DNA from: CAZCZZ01 sp964503335
Lineage (GTDB): Bacteria; Verrucomicrobiota; Kiritimatiellia; CAIVKH01
Assembly (NCBI GenBank): GCA_964503335.1
Contig: CAZCZZ010000054.1
Span: 1-29,603 of the forward strand
Direction: 5' to 3'
Length of the DNA stretch: 29,603 bases
Part shown: in pieces, positions 23,586-29,603 of the stretch
How the letters are laid out: every line of letters starts with the position of its first letter
Position numbering within the stretch: the first letter of the stretch is position 1
Position numbers and translations under genes: made by a program
The notes under the pieces: generated by a model
Told to the model about the DNA's origin: nothing
What the model saw: the letters and a program-made list of their open reading frames with translations, nothing else
Databases searched by the model: none

Positions 23586-24069
23586 ATCCCCCCAGGGCCG
23601 CTATGATATTGGAGGGAATCACTTCCACCCGCGTGTTGTAGTCGCGCACGTTGCCATTGAAGAATCGCCGCGCCGCGGCAATGCGGTCCTCCGTGTTTGC
23701 GAGTTCCTTCTGCAGGTGCAAGAAGTTCTCGTTTGCCTTTAAGTCGGGATATCGTTCCGCCACGGCGAAGAAGTGCCGCATCGCACCGATCAGGGCATTC
23801 TCATCCACCGCTTGCGCCGCGGGCGTGCCTGTCGAGGCGACGGCGCGCGCGCGGGCCTCAGTCACGCTCGCCAGGACGCCTTGCTCATGCTTCGCGTAGC
23901 CGCGGACCGTTTCGACGAGGTTCGGAATCAGCTCGTAGCGTCGTTTCAACTCTGTGTCGATGCCCGCCCAGGCGTCCTTGCAGTGATTCCGCAGACGGAC
24001 GAGGCCGTTGTACATTCCGATAATCCAGAAGAGGACAAGCACACCGACGATGATGAGAGGGGTGATCAT
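23518..24069 (-). CDS. lemA: LemA family membrane protein
   Basis: LemA-type protein: N-terminal membrane helix (residues 1-20, LIIVGVLVLFWIIGMYNGLV), then a long helical bundle with the family core KDAWAGIDTELKRRYELIPN, GYAKHEQGVLASVTEAR and LANTEDRIAAARRFFN. The 183 residues are normal. The role of LemA is not established; it is often encoded with membrane proteins or peptidases. It overlaps the upstream 232-residue membrane protein gene by 4 bases, so the two are translationally coupled. Its 3' end overlaps the converging PEP-CTERM-like gene by 68 bases. It is the last gene of the minus-strand operon. Confidence 0.95.
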   Translation of the reverse strand: MITPLIIVGVLVLFWIIGMYNGLVRLRNHCKDAWAGIDTELKRRYELIPNLVETVRGYAKHEQGVLASVTEARARAVASTGTPAAQAVDENALIGAMRHFFAVAERYPDLKANENFLHLQKELANTEDRIAAARRFFNGNVRDYNTRVEVIPSNIIAALGGFKPQEFFEIEDSSVRASPEVRM

Positions 24070-24764
24070 GATGCGGGCACCGGGCGTTGTTGGGTCGCTT
24101 CGCGACGGACGTATTCAGGGATCAGGTCCAGGAGACCGGAGGCCACGTTCAAGGCCTCCTCGAATTGGGCGGGGGCGAAGCGGCCGCTTCTGTAGGCGAT
24201 GATGGATTTTGTGTCCATGGCGAGCGTGTACACCGGCGACGCCAACAGGAATTCGATCGCGCGCTGGTGGAGGATGTCATACGCCCACTTCTTCTCCGTG
24301 GCCTTCACGTGATACTTCTGGCTGAACTCGGCCGACTCGAAGTCGATATCGTCCGCTCCGAAGAACTCGCCGATCTTATCGAAAAAGCCCTCCGAGCGGA
24401 TTTGCATGTGCTTCAGGGGAATACCGCTCTTGATGATCACGGCCGAAAAGCGGTGGTGGTGTGTGTGGCGGCGACCCTTGGAGTCCCTGGACTCGGTCTT
24501 GTAGTGGTAATCAAACGCCGCGACCTGTCGCTTGTTCCATTCACCCCTCGATACATTGAAGGCGTACCGGTCGTCGCCGCGCCGCAGGCAGTCAAACGTC
24601 GGATACTCCAGCTCGAAGCCCGGCTCATTTCCCGGGGTGAGGAGCAGGCCGCGTGATGCGGCCCACGCCTGCAACTCCTTCATCCGCTGTTTGTCGGCCC
24701 GGATGCCGAGGATGATTGCGACAAGGGCGAAGACCGCGAAACCTATGAAGAGCAGCGGTTCCAC
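24066..24764 (-). CDS. Membrane-anchored protein of unknown function, LemA partner
   Basis: Not a family I can name with confidence; it somewhat recalls the DUF3137-type proteins found beside LemA. It has 232 residues from a GTG start at 24764. A single N-terminal helix (FIGFAVFALVAIILGI) is followed by KQRMKELQAWAASRGLLL, and then a soluble beta-rich domain with AFDYHYKTESRDS and a basic, histidine-rich loop (GRRHTHHHRFSAVI). After that come IRSEGFFDKIGEFFGADDIDF and a helical end. It starts 6 bases after ppnP and its stop overlaps lemA. Coupling to lemA suggests the two act together at the membrane, which is inference from position only. Confidence 0.75.
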   Translation of the reverse strand: MEPLLFIGFAVFALVAIILGIRADKQRMKELQAWAASRGLLLTPGNEPGFELEYPTFDCLRRGDDRYAFNVSRGEWNKRQVAAFDYHYKTESRDSKGRRHTHHHRFSAVIIKSGIPLKHMQIRSEGFFDKIGEFFGADDIDFESAEFSQKYHVKATEKKWAYDILHQRAIEFLLASPVYTLAMDTKSIIAYRSGRFAPAQFEEALNVASGLLDLIPEYVRREATQQRPVPAS

Positions 24765-24770
24765 GACCGG

Positions 24771-25085
24771 CTACTCAAAGGAGCAGATGTACTCCGCAAT
24801 GCCATCCGTGACAGCGATGGTGAACGACGACTTGCCGGCGACATGGAAGCTCTGGCCGGCGGCATACGTTGACCAATCGGCGGCGTTCTTCTGCCGGACG
24901 CGGCATGAGCCGGCGATGATTTCCATCAGCTCGGGAGCGTCTGTATTGAAGGTGTACTCGCCCGGATAAATCAGGCCGACTGTCTTGCGGCTGCCATCGG
25001 AAAACCGGATGGTGTGGCTGATGACTTTGCCGTCGAAATACACGTTCGCCTTGGCCAATACGGTCACATTCTCAAACTGTCTCAT
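24771..25085 (-). CDS. ppnP: Pyrimidine/purine nucleoside phosphorylase (cupin type)
   Basis: Small cupin-fold enzyme that splits diverse nucleosides with phosphate into base and ribose-1-phosphate. It has 104 residues (94 in E. coli), with KANVYFDGKVISHTI, TVGLIYPGEYTFNT, PELMEIIAGSCRVR, AGQSFHVAGKSSF and a closing YICSF, all typical of the former YaiE/DUF1255 family. The ribosome site AGGAGGT (25094-25100 on the minus strand) is perfect and the best in the operon, so this gene may be translated more than its neighbours. It sits 33 bases after srkA and 6 bases before the membrane-protein gene. The nucleoside activity fits with dgt in the same operon. Confidence 0.95.
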   Translation of the reverse strand: MRQFENVTVLAKANVYFDGKVISHTIRFSDGSRKTVGLIYPGEYTFNTDAPELMEIIAGSCRVRQKNAADWSTYAAGQSFHVAGKSSFTIAVTDGIAEYICSFE

Positions 25086-25118
25086 TCCGTCCTACCTCCT
25101 GATCGCCGAGATATACTG

Positions 25119-26150
25119 TCAGTCCTCGAGGCTGTCCATGATCTCCTGTCGCTGGCGCTCCAGGTCCTGGATTTCCTGCTGCCAGAAGGCTTGAGAGCCC
25201 CAGTCCGGTGACATGCGCGAGAACCCGCCGTCCTTCTTCTGGTGCGCGCACCATGCCGTGAAGTGGAGGAAGCGCATCGCGCGCAACGGCTCGATCAACC
25301 GGAGCGAGCTGCGTTCCAGATCGCGCAGCGATTCATAACCTTCAAGCAGCAATCCGATCTCGCGTTGCGAGGTCCGCAAGTGACCGGGCAGGAGCATCCA
25401 CAGGTCCTGGACGGGCGGACCGATGGCCATATCGTCGAAGTCGATGAGGAACATGGGTTCGTCGGGCCGTGAGATGATGTTGGCGGAATGACAATCCCCA
25501 TGGATGCGCAGCTTCTCCACGTCTTCGAAGAGCGGGTCGATGAGATCGACGATGCTGTTGGCGGTGTCTTCGAACTGCCGCTTGAGCGATTCGCGCGGAA
25601 AATCGCAGGCGAGGATTTCCGCGAGGTGATCCTGGGTTGATGTGCGCGGATCGATCTCAATCCGGTCGCGTGTATCGTGTTCGGCGCCCACGAGATGAAC
25701 CCGCGCGAGAAGGCGTCCCAGTTCCTTCCATTGCGATTCGGTGGGCTCATCGAGAGGACGGCCGCCGCGCTTCGGGAATACAGCGAAGGACATGCCGCGA
25801 TGCTCGTGCAAGGTGTTGCCGGACTTTCCGGGAATGGGCGCGATGACCGGCACTTCCGCGGCGCTCAATTCGCTGAGGAAGTCCTGCTCGTCCTGCAGCG
25901 CGTCACGACTCCACCGGCCGGGGCGGTAGAACTTGGCAATGACCCAGCTTCCGTCGTCCATCTGGATGTCGTACACGCGGTTGATATAGCTCGTGAGCTG
26001 CCGGCAGAGATTCGAGCATCGTTTGCCGAGAGCCTCCTCGATGAGCTGCAGCACGAGGTCGGGAGTGAGTTGGGAGAAGTCGGGCAGGGCGCCGGAACTT
26101 CCAGACGTTGGAACTTCGTCCGGCCCATTCTTCCAAGGATTGGAAGTCAC
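25119..26150 (-). CDS. srkA: Stress response serine/threonine kinase SrkA (YihE/RdoA)
   Basis: Choline-kinase/APH-fold protein kinase. In E. coli it protects against envelope stress and programmed death. The nucleotide-binding Lys is K73 (WVIAKFYRPGRW), the catalytic loop is HGDCHSANI (217-225, catalytic Asp 219) and the metal-binding segment is IDFDD (236-240) followed by GPPVQDLWMLLPG. The 343 residues slightly exceed the E. coli protein (328); the first ~25 (TSNPWKNGPDEV...) are extra and disordered-looking. The start is GTG at 26150 overlapping the trpD stop (GTGA), so it is coupled to trpD. No Dsb or other usual neighbour is present. Confidence 0.95.
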   Translation of the reverse strand: MTSNPWKNGPDEVPTSGSSGALPDFSQLTPDLVLQLIEEALGKRCSNLCRQLTSYINRVYDIQMDDGSWVIAKFYRPGRWSRDALQDEQDFLSELSAAEVPVIAPIPGKSGNTLHEHRGMSFAVFPKRGGRPLDEPTESQWKELGRLLARVHLVGAEHDTRDRIEIDPRTSTQDHLAEILACDFPRESLKRQFEDTANSIVDLIDPLFEDVEKLRIHGDCHSANIISRPDEPMFLIDFDDMAIGPPVQDLWMLLPGHLRTSQREIGLLLEGYESLRDLERSSLRLIEPLRAMRFLHFTAWCAHQKKDGGFSRMSPDWGSQAFWQQEIQDLERQRQEIMDSLED

Positions 26151-27157
26151 GCCGCAGTCCCGGCAATGAGATGGTCGAGCTTCTTCATCGCGTTGCCGCT
26201 ATCGATCGATTTGGAGGCCACGGCGACGCCTTCCATGAGGTCGGACGCCTTCTGGCCGGCCACGATGGCGGCCGCGGCATTGATCAGGACGATGTCGCGG
26301 CGGGGTCCCTTTTCACCGCCGAGGATGCTCCGGATGATGCCGGCGTTGTGCACGGCATCGCCGCCCGCAAGGTCCTCTTTGCGGCTGGTCGCCAGACCGA
26401 CATCCGAAGGGGATAGGTCAAATAGGCGAACCTTGTCGCGTCGCACCTCGGCGATATGTGTCGGTGCCGTCGTCGTGATTTCGTCAAGGCCATCGCTTCC
26501 ATGCACGACGAAGAGATGCTCAATGCCCAGCGAAGATGCCGCTTGAGCAATGGTCGGCACCAGGCCCGCGTGATAGACGCCGAGCACGCCGTAACGCGCG
26601 CCGGCCGGATTCGACAGGGGGCCGAGGATGTTGAAGATGGTGCGGATACCGATCTCACGGCGCGGTCCGATGGCGTGTTTCATGGCCGGGTGAAGGCTGG
26701 GGGCAAAGAGGAAGGCGATGCCGATTTCGCGCAGACACTTCTCCATACGCTCGGGCGTGACGCCCAGGTTCACGCCCAGGGCTTCGAGGACGTCGGCGCT
26801 CCCGCACTTGCTCGAAACGCTGCGATTGCCGTGCTTCGCCACGGTGACGCCGGCTCCCGCTGCGACAAAGGCTGTGGCGGTGGAGATGTTGAAGGTATGC
26901 GACGCGTCGCCGCCCGTGCCGCACGTATCCACGACAACACCTTCCGGCGCCGTGACGGCGGTGAAATGCTCGCGCATGGCGCGGGCGCTTCCTGCAATCA
27001 CGGCAGCGGACTCGCCGCGAATGCGGAGTGCCGTGATGAACGAGGCGATCTGCGCGGGGGTGGCTTCGCCCGACATAATTTCGCGAAGGGTGCCGTGGGC
27101 TTCGTCGTGCGTGAGTTCTTTGTTCTCAACCAGCTTTGTGATGGCTTCACGGATCAT
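26147..27157 (-). CDS. trpD: Anthranilate phosphoribosyltransferase
   Basis: Joins anthranilate to PRPP in tryptophan synthesis. The motifs are complete: GTGGD at 80-84 (PRPP diphosphate loop), NISTATAFVAAGAGV, the KHGNRSVSSKCGSAD glycine-rich and serine loop at 108-122, AIGPRREIGIRTIFNILGPLSNPA and the acidic metal site DGLDEIT. The 336 residues are full length, without a fused TrpG domain. It overlaps dgt upstream and srkA downstream by 4 bases each. No other trp genes are in the window, so it is separated from the pathway and regulated with dgt and srkA instead. Confidence 0.97.
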   Translation of the reverse strand: MIREAITKLVENKELTHDEAHGTLREIMSGEATPAQIASFITALRIRGESAAVIAGSARAMREHFTAVTAPEGVVVDTCGTGGDASHTFNISTATAFVAAGAGVTVAKHGNRSVSSKCGSADVLEALGVNLGVTPERMEKCLREIGIAFLFAPSLHPAMKHAIGPRREIGIRTIFNILGPLSNPAGARYGVLGVYHAGLVPTIAQAASSLGIEHLFVVHGSDGLDEITTTAPTHIAEVRRDKVRLFDLSPSDVGLATSRKEDLAGGDAVHNAGIIRSILGGEKGPRRDIVLINAAAAIVAGQKASDLMEGVAVASKSIDSGNAMKKLDHLIAGTAA

Positions 27158-28317
27158 GATGTGACTGCTCCCTGTTTATCGAGACCGAACCGGCGATACT
27201 CCTCCAGCGCGTAGCGGTCGGTCATGCCCGCGACATAGTCGCACGCGGCCCGCCATACGCCATCCTGCGGAATCCGGGCCTGCGCCTTGCGTCCCATGCG
27301 GCCCGGGTTCTCAACATAGAAAAGGAAGAGACCGCGCATCATGTCAACGGCTTCGTGGTTGGCGTCGGCCACGGACGGGTGCCAGTACACGTGTTTAAAG
27401 AGGAATGTGCGCAGGGTTTTCAGGTGGCCGCGAAGCGCGGGGCTGAAGGCGACGAGGCGTTCTGGACAGTTCATGACATCGGCGGTCGACTTCGGGTTGT
27501 AGCGGCTGATCAGAATTTCGCTGTTCTTAAGGACGTCCTCGACCTGCAAGTCGAGGAGGCAGCGTATGGTGATACTCACGCGGTTTTCGTCGGGAAGCGA
27601 CGGGAACTCACTGCGCGCACGCGCGGATGCCAGCTGCCACACCTCGAGATCGTTGAGCTGGTCTTCGTGTAGCAGGCCCGCATCGATCCCGTCGTCGATG
27701 TCGTGCGCGTGATACGTCATGTCATCCGCCACATCGGCGATCTGCGCCTCCATGAACTGGTGCGGTCCGACGGGCATTCCGTCGAGGGAGAAGCCGGGGA
27801 TGCTGGCCTGGTGCTTGTAGAGTCCGGCGCGAACTTCCCACGTGAGGTTCAGGCCGGGGAAGGCGGGGTAGCGTTGTTCGAGGTACTCGATCGCGCGCAC
27901 GCTCTGGATGTTGTGGTCGAACCCTCCATGATCCTTCATGAGGTCGTTCAGCGCCTCCTCGCCCGAGTGGCCGAAGGGGCTGTGGCCGATATCGTGGGCG
28001 AGCGCTATCGCTTCGGTGAGGTCCTCGTTGACCTTTAGCGCGCGCGCGATGGTTCGTCCCACGGCGGTCATTTCAAACGTATGCGTCAGGCGGGTGCGGT
28101 AGTGATCGGCTGTTCCGTTGATGAAGACCTGGGTTTTGTACTCAAGACGCCGGAAAGCGCGGCTGTGGATGATGCGATCGCGGTCGCGCTGGAACTCCGA
28201 GCGGTGCTCGTGGTGCAGCTCCGGATACTTCCGGCCGCGGCTGTCGCCGCTGCACGCGGCATAAGGGGCCAGCGATGCACGTTCCAGCTCCTCTCTTTCT
28301 TTTCTCGAATGCAGCAT
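27154..28317 (-). CDS. dgt: Deoxyguanosinetriphosphate triphosphohydrolase-like protein
   Basis: HD-domain enzyme that removes triphosphate from dNTPs. Family motifs are RDRDRIIHSRAFRRLEYKTQV near the start, the metal ligands in HTFEM (His ~79), AHDIGHSPFGHSGEE (HD at ~108-109) and ADDMTYHAHDIDDGIDAG. With the ATG at 28317 it has 387 residues. A GTG at 28326 is an alternative (390), but the AGGTGA sequence that includes it suits a ribosome site for the ATG 6 bases further on. It is the first gene of a six-gene operon and overlaps trpD by 4 bases. It is divergent from the Nudix gene with only 30 bases between start codons. Closer to the shorter dGTPase-like class than to E. coli Dgt (505 residues). 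Confidence 0.95.
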   Translation of the reverse strand: MLHSRKEREELERASLAPYAACSGDSRGRKYPELHHEHRSEFQRDRDRIIHSRAFRRLEYKTQVFINGTADHYRTRLTHTFEMTAVGRTIARALKVNEDLTEAIALAHDIGHSPFGHSGEEALNDLMKDHGGFDHNIQSVRAIEYLEQRYPAFPGLNLTWEVRAGLYKHQASIPGFSLDGMPVGPHQFMEAQIADVADDMTYHAHDIDDGIDAGLLHEDQLNDLEVWQLASARARSEFPSLPDENRVSITIRCLLDLQVEDVLKNSEILISRYNPKSTADVMNCPERLVAFSPALRGHLKTLRTFLFKHVYWHPSVADANHEAVDMMRGLFLFYVENPGRMGRKAQARIPQDGVWRAACDYVAGMTDRYALEEYRRFGLDKQGAVTS

Positions 28318-28347
28318 GGGAATCACCTAGAGTCAGAACCTGTTAGC

Positions 28348-28890
28348 ATGTACGAGAAAACACTCAAAGTCGAAACACGTTACGAGGGCCTTGTCGTTGA
28401 CGTGGAAGTGCAGGAAGTCGAACTGGAGACGGGGCAACTGGCCCAGCGTGAAATCGTCCGCCACCAGCCGGCCGTGGCCGTGGTGGTTCGACATGACGAC
28501 GGCCGGTTTCTGTTCATCCGCCAATTTCGCAAGCCGGCCGAGCAGGTCATGATTGAGGCCGTGGCGGGTGTGTGCGAAGAGGGGGAGGATCCAACGGTCT
28601 GCGCCGCTCGAGAGCTTCGTGAGGAGACCGGCTTCGCGGCCCGCAGCATTCGACACCTGGGGCTTATCTTTCCCTCGCCCGGCTATGTGGATGAACGGAT
28701 CGATATTTTTTTCGCCGAGGTGAGCGGTAAACCCGGGGCCCTGACGCTTGATCACGACGAACGGGTCGAAACGCTCGGTGTGACCGCCGCGGAGTTCCAG
28801 GAGTTGATCAGACACAACAAGATTCACGACGGCAAGACGCTGGCGGCCTGGCTGATGTTTACGACGACCGCCATGGAGCCAACTCCTTGA
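28348..28890 (+). CDS. Nudix hydrolase, ADP-ribose pyrophosphatase-like
   Basis: Probably cleaves ADP-ribose to AMP and ribose-5-phosphate. The complete Nudix box reads G74-x5-E80-x7-R88-E-L-R-E92-E93-T-G95-F. It is followed by IFPSPGYVDERIDIFFAEV, the segment characteristic of the NudF-type ADP-ribose pyrophosphatases (conserved SPG and E-R). The N-terminal strand block (YEGLVVDVEVQEVELETG) and QQFRKP-like FIRQFRKPAEQ also fit. The ATG at 28348 gives 180 residues; a longer frame extends upstream into dgt on the other strand and is not credible. It overlaps the YihY gene by one base (TGATG). It diverges from the dgt operon. Confidence 0.93.
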   Translation: MYEKTLKVETRYEGLVVDVEVQEVELETGQLAQREIVRHQPAVAVVVRHDDGRFLFIRQFRKPAEQVMIEAVAGVCEEGEDPTVCAARELREETGFAARSIRHLGLIFPSPGYVDERIDIFFAEVSGKPGALTLDHDERVETLGVTAAEFQELIRHNKIHDGKTLAAWLMFTTTAMEPTP

Positions 28891-29603
28891 TGAGCAACTT
28901 CGCGGAACAATGGAGCAAACTGCGGAGGGAATTGTGGACCACGGAGTTATCTTCACTGTCCGGAATCCACCGCCTCTTGACCCGTCTGCTCCGCATATCA
29001 CATCTCGTGATCAAGGGATTCCGCGATGACGATCTTGCGGTACATGCGGCTGCACTGACATTCAGCACCTTGATGTCACTCGTGCCATTGCTCGCCATCG
29101 CCTTTGCGGTCCTCAAAGGTCTCGGCGCCGGACCTGAAGCGACGATGCGACTTACCGAATCGGTTTCGTCCATGCCCCCGCAATTCCAGATGTTTATTCT
29201 GGAAATCATCGCGATGGTGGATCGAACCAATTTTGCGGCGGTGGGCAGCGTCGGCCTCGTCGTGCTTTTCGTTACCGTGGTCCAGGTGCTGGGAAGCATC
29301 GAGAGCTCGATCAATCGGGTGTGGGGCGTCCGCGAATCGCGATCGCTCCTGAGGAAGTTCACGAACTATGTCAGCATCACGGTGATCGTGCCCGTCCTGA
29401 TCATGGCGGCTTTCGCAGTCGGGGCGACCCTGCACAGCGAGGCCTTCATGGCGAGACTGGGGGAGGCGAAGTTCATGTACCAGGCGTTGCTCCGCCTGAC
29501 ACCGCTGCTGACGGTTTCCGCTGCGTTCTTCTTTCTGATCGTATTCATGCCGAACACGCACGTGAATCGAGGACCTGCGGCGATCAGCGCATTCATGGCG
29601 GCC
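28890..29603 (+). CDS. YihY/BrkB family membrane protein, C-terminus cut by window edge
   Basis: Polytopic inner-membrane protein of the YihY/BrkB group, once called ribonuclease BN in error; function unclear. The start overlaps the Nudix stop (TGATG), and 238 codons are in the window, against a usual 280-420. Family signs are FRDDDLAVHAAALTFSTLMS near residues 45-65, LVPLLAIAFAV as the first membrane helix, VQVLGSIESSINRVWGVRESRS (the conserved N-x-x-W block) and further helices around VVLFVTVV, VSITVIVPVLIMAAFAVG and LLTVSAAFFFLIVFMPN. The end is missing. It appears co-transcribed with the Nudix gene. Confidence 0.93.
   Translation, partial: MSNFAEQWSKLRRELWTTELSSLSGIHRLLTRLLRISHLVIKGFRDDDLAVHAAALTFSTLMSLVPLLAIAFAVLKGLGAGPEATMRLTESVSSMPPQFQMFILEIIAMVDRTNFAAVGSVGLVVLFVTVVQVLGSIESSINRVWGVRESRSLLRKFTNYVSITVIVPVLIMAAFAVGATLHSEAFMARLGEAKFMYQALLRLTPLLTVSAAFFFLIVFMPNTHVNRGPAAISAFMAA

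Noticed and set aside
1..29603. CRISPR arrays, IS transposases, rRNA, prophage genes
   Set aside because: None seen: no regular spacer-repeat array, no transposase or integrase motifs, no rRNA-like stretches.

Overview
The window is about 29.6 kb of fairly GC-rich bacterial chromosome, densely coded and apparently core. No taxonomic marker gene is present, so the organism is inferred from gene content. A PEP-CTERM-type protein, large secreted lamin-tail proteins with DGDG calcium loops, a planctomycete/verrucomicrobial-style pseudopilin ending in a DG motif, a GxxExxY gene, GatCAB, and a pilB-pilT-pilB-pilC cluster together suggest a Gram-negative of the PVC group. Kiritimatiellota, Lentisphaerota or Verrucomicrobiota are the likeliest, but this is a moderate-confidence guess.

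Layout. 1-1101 (-): enolase, cut by the window edge. 1205-2278 (-): a secreted protein with a possible internal thioester. 2401-2494 (+): tRNA-Ser(GCU). 2605-9263 (+): a housekeeping run of comF-like gene, accD, folC, gatC, a GxxExxY gene, gatA and gatB. The GxxExxY gene sits exactly between gatC and gatA and is bracketed by perfect 29-bp inverted repeats. 9372-15888 (+): a type IV pilus / type II secretion motor cluster of PilB-like ATPase, PilT, second PilB/GspE-like ATPase, PilC/GspF and an unusual pseudopilin-like protein, preceded by a good sigma-70-like promoter. 15937-20280 (-): a pseudopilin gene followed by a 1164-residue secreted lamin-tail protein. 20480-23585 (+): FHA-TM-helical repeat protein, WaaE-like glycosyltransferase, and a PEP-CTERM-like protein whose end runs into lemA. 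23518-28317 (-): a tight six-gene operon, dgt-trpD-srkA-ppnP-membrane protein-lemA. 28348-29603 (+): an ADP-ribose-pyrophosphatase-like Nudix gene overlapping a YihY/BrkB membrane protein gene cut by the edge.

How the genes work together. comF to gatB is core metabolism and translation: fatty acid synthesis, folate, and tRNA-dependent amidation. The pilus cluster gives extension and retraction motors and a platform protein. The lamin-tail, thioester-like and PEP-CTERM proteins are probable exported surface proteins. The dgt operon with the divergent Nudix gene has a nucleotide / ribose-phosphate / stress flavour.

The most interesting item is the GxxExxY gene inside the gat operon. Its long perfect inverted repeats are themselves built of 9-nt CACGGA(T/G) units and are partly translated, which looks like a small mobile or structured-RNA cassette. 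Second is the thioester-like secreted protein, and third the prepilin-like protein with Arg in place of Gly at the cleavage site.
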